Below are positions 46,783 through 55,059 of a DNA stretch of 64,000 nucleotides, piece by piece. A program made the position numbers and the translations under genes. The notes beneath the pieces are model-generated. The model was given only the letters and a program-made list of their open reading frames with translations. It made no database searches and was not told the DNA's origin. Source of the stretch: Rhodospirillaceae bacterium (lineage in GTDB: Bacteria > Pseudomonadota > Alphaproteobacteria > GCA-2731375); contig JABIWH010000026.1 of assembly GCA_018701215.1 (NCBI GenBank), positions 1 through 64,000 on the forward strand. The letters run 5' to 3'. Position 1 is the first letter of the stretch; every line of letters begins with the position of its first letter.

Positions 46783-47667
46783 ATGACAACGACAGCACCA
46801 GTGCATAATTTTCTTCGCGTTGTGTCCGACTATTACATGCCGGGCCGCGAGGAGATGGAACCGGGGACCAACGCCCTGGTTGGCGGCGCCAAGACAGCGC
46901 CTGCCGAGGCTACGGCACAACAGCCCGGCGCCGTGGCGGAAAGTAATTTTTTTGGGCCGGACGGGCTGACCTTTGGCGATCTGCTGGATGTTCTTAATCC
47001 GTTGCAGCATCTTCCGGTGATCGGTGATTTGTACCGCTCCATGACTGGTGACGAAATTTCCGCCGGCGCTCGTATATCGGGCGGCACTCTGTATGGCGGC
47101 CCGTTGGGATTTTTGAGCGCTTTGGCCAATACGGTGATCGAAGAGGCCACGGGCAAGGATATTGGCGGCAATTTGTTGGCTCAAATTACCGGCGGCGATG
47201 CGGCGGACAGCGTTGTATTGGCGACGGTGGATGCCGGTGACCGGATTGGTGACGGGGTTGGCGACCAAGTTGCTGCCAAGCTGGCCGAGGCCGCCCCCGC
47301 CAGGGATGGTATATTACCGGCTGTATCCGGCATGCCGTTGGTCGCCACCGGACGACATGCCGCCGCCATGCCCGCCTATCCCTCTTTGGTAGCCTCTGGT
47401 GCGCCAAATCGGCAATCATCTGCGCCATCCACGGCGGGGAATGTTCCTGAAATGAGCACGGCGGCGTTTCAAACCTTGTTGGGCAGCATGAACGGTGCAG
47501 CGCCGGTGCCAGCCCGTCAGGGTTTCACGGCCGGTGGTGAATTGCCGCCGGTACACAAAGGCACCATACGCGAGGCCGGCATGGAGATTAACCGCCTGTT
47601 GCGCGCCCACGCTCAAGGTGGTGATCCGGGCCGCAATGCGGGCTCCGATCACGGGTTCGTGCAGTAA
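46783..47667 (+). CDS. Hypothetical protein, Ala/Gly-rich
   Basis: 294 residues, no recognised domain. The conserved-looking segment is 51-120: SNFFGPDGLTFGDLLDVLNP, LPVIGDLYRSMTGDEISAGARISGGTLYGGPLGF, LANTVIEEATGKDIGGNLLAQI. The C-terminal third is low-complexity (Ala, Pro, Ser) and loosely biased. No signal peptide. The overlapping minus frame (46711-47268) lacks such conservation. An FGPxGL-FGD motif recurs in the next gene's product. Confidence 0.65.
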   Translation: MTTTAPVHNFLRVVSDYYMPGREEMEPGTNALVGGAKTAPAEATAQQPGAVAESNFFGPDGLTFGDLLDVLNPLQHLPVIGDLYRSMTGDEISAGARISGGTLYGGPLGFLSALANTVIEEATGKDIGGNLLAQITGGDAADSVVLATVDAGDRIGDGVGDQVAAKLAEAAPARDGILPAVSGMPLVATGRHAAAMPAYPSLVASGAPNRQSSAPSTAGNVPEMSTAAFQTLLGSMNGAAPVPARQGFTAGGELPPVHKGTIREAGMEINRLLRAHAQGGDPGRNAGSDHGFVQ

Positions 47668-47769
47668 TAAATTTGTTCCGCCAGCCGAATTTGCACCGGT
47701 TCTTATTCCGCCATCGCCTGGGACGGTGTATACAGTGGACAAGATTGATTGTCTGCGGAGTGGGTTGGT

Positions 47770-48309
47770 ATGGCATTGATGCCGAATATCATGCGGGTTT
47801 TGTGTTTTCTGGGGGCTGCTCTGTTGCTGGCGGCCTGCGGTATGGCCGATACCGATCAAAACTATCCCGAGCGGGAAAGCCGGAGCGCGGATCCGAATCC
47901 GACCGGCGAACGGGAGACGGTGTTCGGACCTGGGGGGCTGTCCATTTTTGGCGACAAGAAGAGCGATAAGGGCGGTGGCGGCAGCGGCATCGGGGTTAAC
48001 AGTTTTCTCTGGCGCGCCTCGTTGGATACCTTGTCGTTCATGCCGCTTAACTCGGCGGATCCCTTCGGCGGTGTCATCATCACGGATTGGTACAGCGCCC
48101 CGAATAACCCCGACGAACGTTTTAAGATGACGATTTATATTCTGGATCGGCGGTTGCGGGCGGACGGTATCAAGGTCGCGGTTTTCAAGCAGGCCAAGGA
48201 CGCTGCCAGGGAATGGTTGAGCGCCGTGGTCGCGGATGATACATCGACGCAGCTGGAAGATGCGATATTGGTCAGGGCCCGGCAATTACGGCTGGATACC
48301 TTGCAATAA
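47770..48309 (+). CDS. DUF3576 lipoprotein
   Basis: 179 residues with a lipoprotein signal (MALMPNIMRVLCFLGAALLLAACGM; lipobox LAAC) and the DUF3576 body: VFGPGGLSIFGDKK, SFLWRASLDTLSFMPLNSADPFGGVIITDWYSAPNNPDERFKMTIYILDRRLRADGIKVAVFKQ. Family is alphaproteobacterial, outer-membrane-lipoprotein type, unknown role. It precedes leuS by 108 bp, a common neighbour pair in this class. ATG 47770 is used; 47779 is an alternative. Confidence 0.87.
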   Translation: MALMPNIMRVLCFLGAALLLAACGMADTDQNYPERESRSADPNPTGERETVFGPGGLSIFGDKKSDKGGGGSGIGVNSFLWRASLDTLSFMPLNSADPFGGVIITDWYSAPNNPDERFKMTIYILDRRLRADGIKVAVFKQAKDAAREWLSAVVADDTSTQLEDAILVRARQLRLDTLQ

Positions 48310-48417
48310 ACTCAAGTGAATGGCCGCGATAAGTGCTCCCAAAGCGTGGAGCGCGGTGTGTTTTAACGCAATCATCGGGCCCTCCCCTGTTTGAGCGGCC
48401 GAAAGAGGATAGCTCCC

Positions 48418-51006
48418 ATGGCGCGCTATAACGCCAAGACAACAGAAGCAAAATGGCAGGCCGCCTGGGCCGCGGCCAAGACCTTCGAGGCGGTGGAAGA
48501 CCGGCAAAAAGAGAAATACTACGTCTTGGAGATGTTTCCCTATCCTTCGGGACGCATCCATATGGGCCATGTACGCAACTATGCCATGGGCGATGTGGTG
48601 GCGCGCTATAAGCGGGCGCAAGGGTTCAATGTGCTGCACCCCATGGGTTGGGACGCCTTCGGGCTGCCGGCGGAGAACGCGGCCTTGGAAAAACAGGTCC
48701 ATCCCGCCAAGTGGACCTACGAGAATATCGCCAATATGCGGGAGCAGCTGCAATCCATGGGCCTGTCCCTGGATTGGAGCCGGGAATTCGCCACCTGCGA
48801 CGTGGAATACTACCGCCATCAACAGAAGCTTTTTCTAGACTTTTTGAAGCACGATTTGGCCTACCGCCGGGAATCCTGGGTTAACTGGGACCCGGTCGAG
48901 CATACGGTACTGGCCAATGAACAGGTCATCGATGGTTGCGGCTGGCGTTCCGGGGCGCCGGTGGAACGGCGGCAGTTATCGCAGTGGTTTTTCCGCATTA
49001 CCGCCTTTCAGGACGAGTTGTTGGAGGCCCTGGACGATCTGGAGCGTTGGCCGGAGAAAGTCCGCCTGATGCAGGCCAATTGGATTGGCCGTTCCGAAGG
49101 CGCGCGCCTGCGTTTCGCGGTGCAGCAGGCAACCGGGCAACAGGCGGCGGAGATCGCGGTTTTCACCACCCGGCCCGATACGATTTTCGGCGCCTCCTTT
49201 CTGGCCCTGTCACCGGATCATCCGTTGACCTCGGAGTTGGCGGACAAGAACCCGGATGTGGCGGCTTTCGTGGCCGAGTGCCAGCGCCAGGGAACCTCCG
49301 AAGAAGTCATTGAAAAGGCCGAAAAACTGGGCCTCGATACTGGCCTCAGGGCGCAACATCCGTTTTTGCCGGATGTGGAATTACCAATTTATGTAGCCAA
49401 TTTCGTGCTGATTGAATATGGCACTGGTGCAATTTTCGGTTGCCCGGCACATGATCAACGGGATTTGGATTTTGCCCGCAAGTATGACCTGTCGGTTTTG
49501 CCCGTCGTGGTACCAGATGGCTCGGATTCTATCGGTTTTTCTGTCGGAAACGAGGCCTATGTGGGGCCGGGCCGACTGGCCAATTCAGAGTTTTTGGACG
49601 GTCTGAGTATCGACGATGCCAAGTCAGAAATCGCCGGCCGGGCTGAGGCTGGCGGTTTTGGTAGCCGCGAGATTATGTACCGTCTACGGGATTGGGGGGT
49701 CTCGCGGCAGCGTTATTGGGGTTGCCCCATTCCGGTTGTGCATTGCGACAGCTGCGGCGTGGTTCCCGTGGAAGAAGCGGATCTGCCGATTACCCTGCCT
49801 GAAGATGTCACCTTTGAGCAGGCGGGCAATCCCCTTGACCGGCACGAGACCTGGGGCGCCGTTGCCTGCCCGGCTTGTGGCAAGCCGGCGCAACGGGAGA
49901 CGGATACATTCGATACTTTCGTTGATTCGTCCTGGTATTTTGCCCGGTTTTGTTCGCCGCGGGCTGAAACGCCCCTTGATGCCTCGGCGGTGGACTACTG
50001 GATGCCGGTGGATCAGTATATCGGCGGCGTCGAACATGCCATTCTGCACCTGCTTTATGCCCGTTTTTTCACCCGCGCCATGGAAAAATGTGGCCATGTG
50101 AGGGTCAGCGAGCCGTTTGCCGGTCTTTTTACCCAAGGCATGGTCTGTCACGAAACCTATCGTGGCGAAGACGGCATCTGGCTGGAGCCGACCGAGGTGG
50201 AACGCACTGATAGTGGGGATATTCGGCGTTTAGACAACCATTCGACGGTAACGGTGGGCCGTTCGGAGAAAATGTCAAAATCGCGCAAGAATGTTATCGA
50301 TCCCGAGGATATTATCGAGCGCTATGGCGCTGACACGGCGCGCTGGTTCATGCTCTCCGACAGCCCGCCGGAGCGGGATTTAGAGTGGACCGACGGCGGC
50401 ATCGAGGGCGCCTGGCGCTTTACCGGTAGAATTTGGCGCATTATCGAAGAGTCCATAACGAGCCTGCCGACGGCGGGCAGCCCCGCACCGCTGCAACTAA
50501 GTGATAACGCCGTTGCTTTGCGCCGCCTGACCCATCAGGCCATGGGCGCGGTGACCGATGGCATTGAAAGATTTCAATTCAATGTTTCGGTAGCTCGGCT
50601 GTATGAATTAGCCAATGCTCTTGCGGCTTTTAAGGCAAATGGCGGCGATGATACCACCGGCGAGCGCTGGGCGCAGCGCGAAGCCATCGAGACCTTGGTG
50701 CTGATGATCGGTCCCATGATGCCGCATCTGGCGGAAGAAGCCTGGCAGGCGCTGGGTCTGGACGGGTTGTTGGCGGACGCGCCCTGGCCCAAGGCCGATC
50801 CGGCCCTTTTGGTCGAAGCGAGCATTACCATAGCCGTGCAATTGAACGGTAAAATGCGCGCAACGCTAGATATCGAGCCGGATCAATCCGAAGATACGGT
50901 GCGCGAGGCCGCTTTGGCGCTGGAAAAAGTTAAATCGGCGATCGGTGACAAGGCTGTACGCCGGGTCATTGTCGTGCCCAACCGTATCGTCAATATCGTT
51001 GCCTAG
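48418..51006 (+). CDS. leuS: Leucyl-tRNA synthetase
   Basis: 862 residues, class Ia synthetase. HIGH-type motif HMGH at 48-51 (PYPSGRIHMGHVRNY), editing domain with ATVFTTRPDTIFGASF-like VFTTRPDTIFGASFL, and KMSKS at 618-622 (EKMSKSRKNV). The ATG at 48418 follows AAAGAGG; a TTG at 48391 lies upstream. lptE starts directly after the TAG. Confidence 0.97.
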   Translation: MARYNAKTTEAKWQAAWAAAKTFEAVEDRQKEKYYVLEMFPYPSGRIHMGHVRNYAMGDVVARYKRAQGFNVLHPMGWDAFGLPAENAALEKQVHPAKWTYENIANMREQLQSMGLSLDWSREFATCDVEYYRHQQKLFLDFLKHDLAYRRESWVNWDPVEHTVLANEQVIDGCGWRSGAPVERRQLSQWFFRITAFQDELLEALDDLERWPEKVRLMQANWIGRSEGARLRFAVQQATGQQAAEIAVFTTRPDTIFGASFLALSPDHPLTSELADKNPDVAAFVAECQRQGTSEEVIEKAEKLGLDTGLRAQHPFLPDVELPIYVANFVLIEYGTGAIFGCPAHDQRDLDFARKYDLSVLPVVVPDGSDSIGFSVGNEAYVGPGRLANSEFLDGLSIDDAKSEIAGRAEAGGFGSREIMYRLRDWGVSRQRYWGCPIPVVHCDSCGVVPVEEADLPITLPEDVTFEQAGNPLDRHETWGAVACPACGKPAQRETDTFDTFVDSSWYFARFCSPRAETPLDASAVDYWMPVDQYIGGVEHAILHLLYARFFTRAMEKCGHVRVSEPFAGLFTQGMVCHETYRGEDGIWLEPTEVERTDSGDIRRLDNHSTVTVGRSEKMSKSRKNVIDPEDIIERYGADTARWFMLSDSPPERDLEWTDGGIEGAWRFTGRIWRIIEESITSLPTAGSPAPLQLSDNAVALRRLTHQAMGAVTDGIERFQFNVSVARLYELANALAAFKANGGDDTTGERWAQREAIETLVLMIGPMMPHLAEEAWQALGLDGLLADAPWPKADPALLVEASITIAVQLNGKMRATLDIEPDQSEDTVREAALALEKVKSAIGDKAVRRVIVVPNRIVNIVA

Positions 51007-51555
51007 ATGCCAAGGCCGGGACGACAATTCGGACGTTGGTTATGGGCTGGATTGCTTTGTGGTTTTACCATTGTAGTTGTTGCCGGCTGTGGTTTTCAGC
51101 CGCTGCACGGCCACAAAGATAAGGGCCGGGCTGCTGCAACGGGCAATACCCTAAGCGACATGGCTTATGTCAGGGTGGCGCCGATCCCTGATCGCGTGGG
51201 GCAGCTGGTGAGCAACCATTTGCGAGATCGGATGCAGCCAAATGGCGAGGCCAGGCGCCCTGTATTTCGATTGTCGACGACCTTGAGTGAAAACCGCGAG
51301 GGCCTGGCTTTTCAACAGGATGATAGCGCAACCCGCTATAATCTGCGGCTTTCCGCGCATTTTGTATTGACCGATAGCCGTGACGGAACGGAATTGTTGC
51401 AGGGCACTTTCCGCGCCATCGCCGCCTATAACGTGGTACGTTCCGATTATGCCAACTTGGTCAGTCTTAAGGACGCACGTAGGCGCGCCGCCTATAGCGT
51501 GGCCGAGGGGATAGAAAGCCGCATCGCGGTCTATTTCTCCCGCCGCCGCGAGTGA
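51007..51555 (+). CDS. lptE: LPS assembly lipoprotein LptE
   Basis: 182 residues. Lipoprotein signal with LCGFTIVVVAGCGFQPL (Cys +1), then MAYVRVAPIPDRVGQLVSNHLRDRM and LRLSAHFVLTDSRDGTELLQGTFRAIAAYNVVRSDYANLVSLKDARRRAAYSVAEGIESRIAVYF, a common C-terminal LptE shape. It anchors LptD in the outer membrane for LPS export. Located between leuS (no gap) and holA, the conserved order. Confidence 0.9.
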   Translation: MPRPGRQFGRWLWAGLLCGFTIVVVAGCGFQPLHGHKDKGRAAATGNTLSDMAYVRVAPIPDRVGQLVSNHLRDRMQPNGEARRPVFRLSTTLSENREGLAFQQDDSATRYNLRLSAHFVLTDSRDGTELLQGTFRAIAAYNVVRSDYANLVSLKDARRRAAYSVAEGIESRIAVYFSRRRE

Positions 51556-51579
51556 AACGCCAAGAAACTAGGTAATGCC

Positions 51580-52626
51580 ATGGTAAAGATCGCTAATCGC
51601 GGCATTGACGCTTTCGTCAAAGCGCCCGACAGCGGTATCGTGGCGGTGTTATTGTTTGGTGAAGACAACGGTCTGGTGCGCGAGCGCGCGGGCCGCATCG
51701 CCGCCGCCGTGGTTGATGATCCCGCCGACCCCTTTCGCGTCGCCGAATTGATGCCCAACCTGTTAAAGGATGATCCCACCCGCCTGTTTGATGAAATGGG
51801 CGCCTTGTGCTTAACCGGCGGCCGGCGCCTAGTGCGCCTTAGCTCCGCTGGAAATGCCCATAGTGGTGCGGTTAAGGCAGTGCTTGACGACGATTTGATT
51901 GCTAAAAATGGCAGTTTACTGGTGGTTGAGGCCGGCCCCCTGGCACCGCGTGACAGTCTGCGCAAATTGTTCGAAGGCCATCCCCGGGGCGCGGCCATTC
52001 CCTGCTATCCAGACGATGGCCGTTCCCTTGAAGGCTTGATCCAGGATACCCTGGGGGCCCATGGCCTGCAGATCGAGCCTTCGGCAATGGCCTATTTATG
52101 CGATAACCTGGGCACTGATCGTTTGGCCACCCGCTCGGAATTGGAAAAACTGGCTTTGTATAAGGGTCAAAACGGCGGTTCGGTCTCCTTGGCCGAGGCG
52201 GAGGCCAACGTGGGCGATGGCGCACCGCTGGCCCGGGACGATGTGGCCCTGGCCACCGCTAGCGGCGATCAGGCCGGGCTCGACAAGGCCTTGATGAAAT
52301 GCCGTGTCGCCGGCGAATCTCCCATTGCCATTCTGCGCGCGGTGATCCGCCATCTGCAACGCCTCCACCTACTTTCACTAAAGGCTGGCAACGGCGGCGA
52401 TCTGGGTCAGCTGATCAAATCCCACCGACCGCCAATCTTCTTTAAACATCAACAGCTTATCCAGCGGCAGCTGCAATATTGGCGGCCCGCCCGCCTGGCG
52501 CAGGCGCTGGCGATCCTGACCCAGGCCGAATTGGATTGTAAGAGCACGGGCATGCCGGCGGATGCGGTCTGCGGCCGGGCCCTGATCCGTATCGCCAACG
52601 CGGCGCGGCCGCCAGCAAGACGCTGA
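51580..52626 (+). CDS. holA: DNA polymerase III delta subunit HolA
   Basis: Clamp-loader wrench subunit, 348 residues. AAA-like first domain (SGIVAVLLFGEDNGLVRERAGRIAAAVVDDPADPFRVAEL, PRDSLRKLFEGHPRGAAIPCYPDDGRSLEGLI) and a C-terminal lid of helices (KHQQLIQRQLQYWRPARLAQALAILTQAELDCKSTGMPADAVCGRALIRI). Convergent with parB, 21 bp gap. Confidence 0.94.
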   Translation: MVKIANRGIDAFVKAPDSGIVAVLLFGEDNGLVRERAGRIAAAVVDDPADPFRVAELMPNLLKDDPTRLFDEMGALCLTGGRRLVRLSSAGNAHSGAVKAVLDDDLIAKNGSLLVVEAGPLAPRDSLRKLFEGHPRGAAIPCYPDDGRSLEGLIQDTLGAHGLQIEPSAMAYLCDNLGTDRLATRSELEKLALYKGQNGGSVSLAEAEANVGDGAPLARDDVALATASGDQAGLDKALMKCRVAGESPIAILRAVIRHLQRLHLLSLKAGNGGDLGQLIKSHRPPIFFKHQQLIQRQLQYWRPARLAQALAILTQAELDCKSTGMPADAVCGRALIRIANAARPPARR

Positions 52627-52647
52627 CAACCTTCGCGATCGCTTTTG

Positions 52648-53535
52648 TCAGTCGTGGGGTTGCTGGTTCAGGCGGTTGAGAATTTCGTCGAACTGATCGA
52701 GCGAGGTAAAGGCGATACGCACTTCGCCGCGTTCGCCATGGTGATTGATCTTCACCGTCAGGCCCAGTTTTTCCGACAATTGCCGTTCCATGGCCAGAGT
52801 GTTGGGATCCCGGGCCGGCGTGGCGGCAGCGGCGTCACCTGTTGCCGCTGTTTTTAGCGGTTTTTTGACCAAAGCCTCGGTCTGGCGCACATTTAGGTCT
52901 TTTCGCACCACGGTTTGCGCCAATGCCTCGGGATCTTCGGCACTCAACAGCGCCCGGCCATGGCCTGCCGACAGACGGCCATCCTGCAACATCGCCTTAA
53001 CCCCATCGGGCAGGCCGAGAAGACGCATGATATTGGCCACATGGCTGCGGCTTTTCCCCACCCGACGCGCCAGATCGTCTTGTGTATTGGCGAATTCGTC
53101 CATCAGGCGGCGGTAGCCTTCCGCCTCTTCCAATGCGGTTAGATCCTGACGCTGCACATTTTCGATCAACGCCACTTCCAAGGCCTGGCCATCGTCCAGC
53201 TCCTTGACGATAACGGGGACCTCATACAACTTCGCCGCTTGGGCCGCGCGCCAGCGGCGCTCGCCCGCGACAATTTCAAAGCTGCTGTTATCCTCGTCCA
53301 GGCGTCGCACCAGGATCGGCATCAGAATACCGTTTTCCTGGATCGAGTCCGTCAGGGCCTGTAGTTCCTCTGGGTCGAAATAGTCCCGCGGCTGATAACG
53401 ATTGGGGACCAGAGCCTCAATCGGCACCGTCTTGCCCACGCGCAGGCGGTCAAGGGCCGGTTGATCGTCGGGATCTTCGGCCAGCAGAGCCGAGAGGCCG
53501 CGGCCAAGACCTTTGCGGGGGGTTTCTTCGCTCAT
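52648..53535 (-). CDS. parB: Chromosome partitioning protein ParB
   Basis: Centromere-binding CTPase, 295 residues. N-terminal CTP motif IVAGERRWRAAQAAKL, helix-turn-helix RRVGKSRSHVANIMRLLGLPDGVKAML, C-terminal dimer segment. It loads at parS and spreads; two parS sites are 1.4 and 3.4 kb away. Start overlaps parA's stop (ATGA). Confidence 0.96.
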   Translation of the reverse strand: MSEETPRKGLGRGLSALLAEDPDDQPALDRLRVGKTVPIEALVPNRYQPRDYFDPEELQALTDSIQENGILMPILVRRLDEDNSSFEIVAGERRWRAAQAAKLYEVPVIVKELDDGQALEVALIENVQRQDLTALEEAEGYRRLMDEFANTQDDLARRVGKSRSHVANIMRLLGLPDGVKAMLQDGRLSAGHGRALLSAEDPEALAQTVVRKDLNVRQTEALVKKPLKTAATGDAAAATPARDPNTLAMERQLSEKLGLTVKINHHGERGEVRIAFTSLDQFDEILNRLNQQPHD

Positions 53536-54389
53536 GCTGCCTCTGCTAAGCGCTCTCGCCGTAACATTTCGCTGGCCAATTGCATGTAGGCCAGGCTACC
53601 AGCGCATTTGTGATCATACAACAAAGCCGGTTTGCCATGGGACGGCGCCTCCGACACCCGCACGTTGCGGGGAATTATGGTTCGATACACTTTGTCGCCC
53701 AGATAGTCGCGTACATCCTGGGCGACCTGATCCGACAGATTATTGCGCTTATCATACATGGTCAAGACAACGCCTTGAATTTCCAGCTCGGCATTGAAAG
53801 CCGCGCGGATGCGTTCAATGGTTTTCATCAACATGGACAGGCCTTCCAGCGCGAAAAACTCGCACTGCAACGGCACCACCACGGATTTCGCCGCCACCAG
53901 CGCGTTGACCGTCAACAATCCCAGGGACGGCGGGCTATCAATCAAAACATAATCCAGCTCATTGCCTGTCGCGGCAAGGGCTTCGCGCAGGCGGTAGGCC
54001 CGGCGCGGCATGTCAACCAACTCCAATTCCGCGCCGGTCAGATCAATGGTCGAGGGTATGATGCTCAAGCCGGGAATGCCGGTCTCCACCGCCGCCTCGG
54101 CCACGGTCGCCTCGCCCATCAGCACATCATAGGAACTAATGGCGCGGTTGGTCCGGTCAATGCCCAGACCGGTGCTGGCATTGCCCTGTGGATCCAGGTC
54201 CACGACCAGAACCCGCCGGCCAATCGCGGCCAGACCGGTACCTAGATTAATCGCCGTGGTGGTCTTGCCGACGCCGCCCTTCTGATTGGAAATGGCCATG
54301 ACACGCGGCGGCTTGGCAATGCCGGAATGCGCTTGTTCCGATTGTCGGGTATGGGATTGGGGAGTATTGGATTGGGAAAAATCAGACAC
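53532..54389 (-). CDS. parA: Chromosome partitioning ATPase ParA
   Basis: Walker-type ATPase that with ParB segregates the origin. 285 residues, deviant Walker A AISNQKGGVGKTTTAINLGTGLA, DLDPQGNAST and DYVLIDSPPSLGLLTVNAL. GTG start preceded by GGAG (54389), overlapping rsmG's end by 8 bp. Confidence 0.96.
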   Translation of the reverse strand: MSDFSQSNTPQSHTRQSEQAHSGIAKPPRVMAISNQKGGVGKTTTAINLGTGLAAIGRRVLVVDLDPQGNASTGLGIDRTNRAISSYDVLMGEATVAEAAVETGIPGLSIIPSTIDLTGAELELVDMPRRAYRLREALAATGNELDYVLIDSPPSLGLLTVNALVAAKSVVVPLQCEFFALEGLSMLMKTIERIRAAFNAELEIQGVVLTMYDKRNNLSDQVAQDVRDYLGDKVYRTIIPRNVRVSEAPSHGKPALLYDHKCAGSLAYMQLASEMLRRERLAEAA

Positions 54390-55059
54390 GGGATATCTCC
54401 GTCAGCTGCAAAATAGACCCCGACCCATCCGTCACACTTGGGATGCGCCGTACCTTTATTTTCCAATATTTTGTGGCTTCGGTCAATTCAGCATCTACAT
54501 CTTGTCCCTTTAATAGCAATATTTGCCCACCGGCAACCAAGTGCGGATAGGCTAGCGACAACAGGCGCGGCAACGGCCCCAGGGCGCGGGCGGAAATGGT
54601 TCGTGCGGCCTGGGGCGGCAACGTCTCGATTCTCTCATTGTGTACAGTCACTTCCGTGCCCGTGACCCGCGCGGCTTCACGCAGGAATGCGCATTTGCGG
54701 CCATCGCTCTCTATCAGGTGGATATTTTGGACACCGGCAATGGCCAGCACCAATCCAGGGAAACCCGCACCGCTACCTAGGTCAAGCCAGGGGTCTGAGA
54801 GATTTTTATTGTCTTGATCCTGATAGAACGTGCGTAATTGGATCGAATCGAGCATATGCCGACGCCAAAGATCATCCAGGCTACGCCGGCTTACCAGGTT
54901 GATGCGCGGATTCCATTTGCGCAACAGGGCTTCATAGGCCTGAAGGCGGTCCAGTGTTTCACGTGAAACATCCGCAGCCTTCTGAAATTGGGCAGGTGTC
55001 AGAGCGCTGGGCGTTTCATTGTCCTTAGGCAACAGCGGATCGCCTGTTTCGCCGCACAT
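54382..55059 (-). CDS. rsmG: 16S rRNA m7G527 methyltransferase RsmG
   Basis: SAM-dependent methylation of 16S rRNA G527. About 225 residues, SAM motif WLDLGSGAGFPGLVLAI (LDLGSGAGFPG), RALGPLPRLLSLAYPHL. ATG 55059 is used; a TTG at 55065 extends it slightly. Overlaps mnmG's end by 35 bp, and holds a parS site (DVSRETLD codons). Confidence 0.95.
   Translation of the reverse strand: MCGETGDPLLPKDNETPSALTPAQFQKAADVSRETLDRLQAYEALLRKWNPRINLVSRRSLDDLWRRHMLDSIQLRTFYQDQDNKNLSDPWLDLGSGAGFPGLVLAIAGVQNIHLIESDGRKCAFLREAARVTGTEVTVHNERIETLPPQAARTISARALGPLPRLLSLAYPHLVAGGQILLLKGQDVDAELTEATKYWKIKVRRIPSVTDGSGSILQLTEISRV
54955..54970. promoter_or_regulatory. parS site 1
   Basis: Perfect 16-bp consensus TGTTTCACGTGAAACA, inside the rsmG reading frame. 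ParB loads here. Confidence 0.93.

Noticed and set aside
46711..47268. 185-codon minus-strand frame over the hypothetical gene
   Set aside because: The plus frame (294 codons) is longer, has a conserved-looking core, and shares a motif with the next gene.
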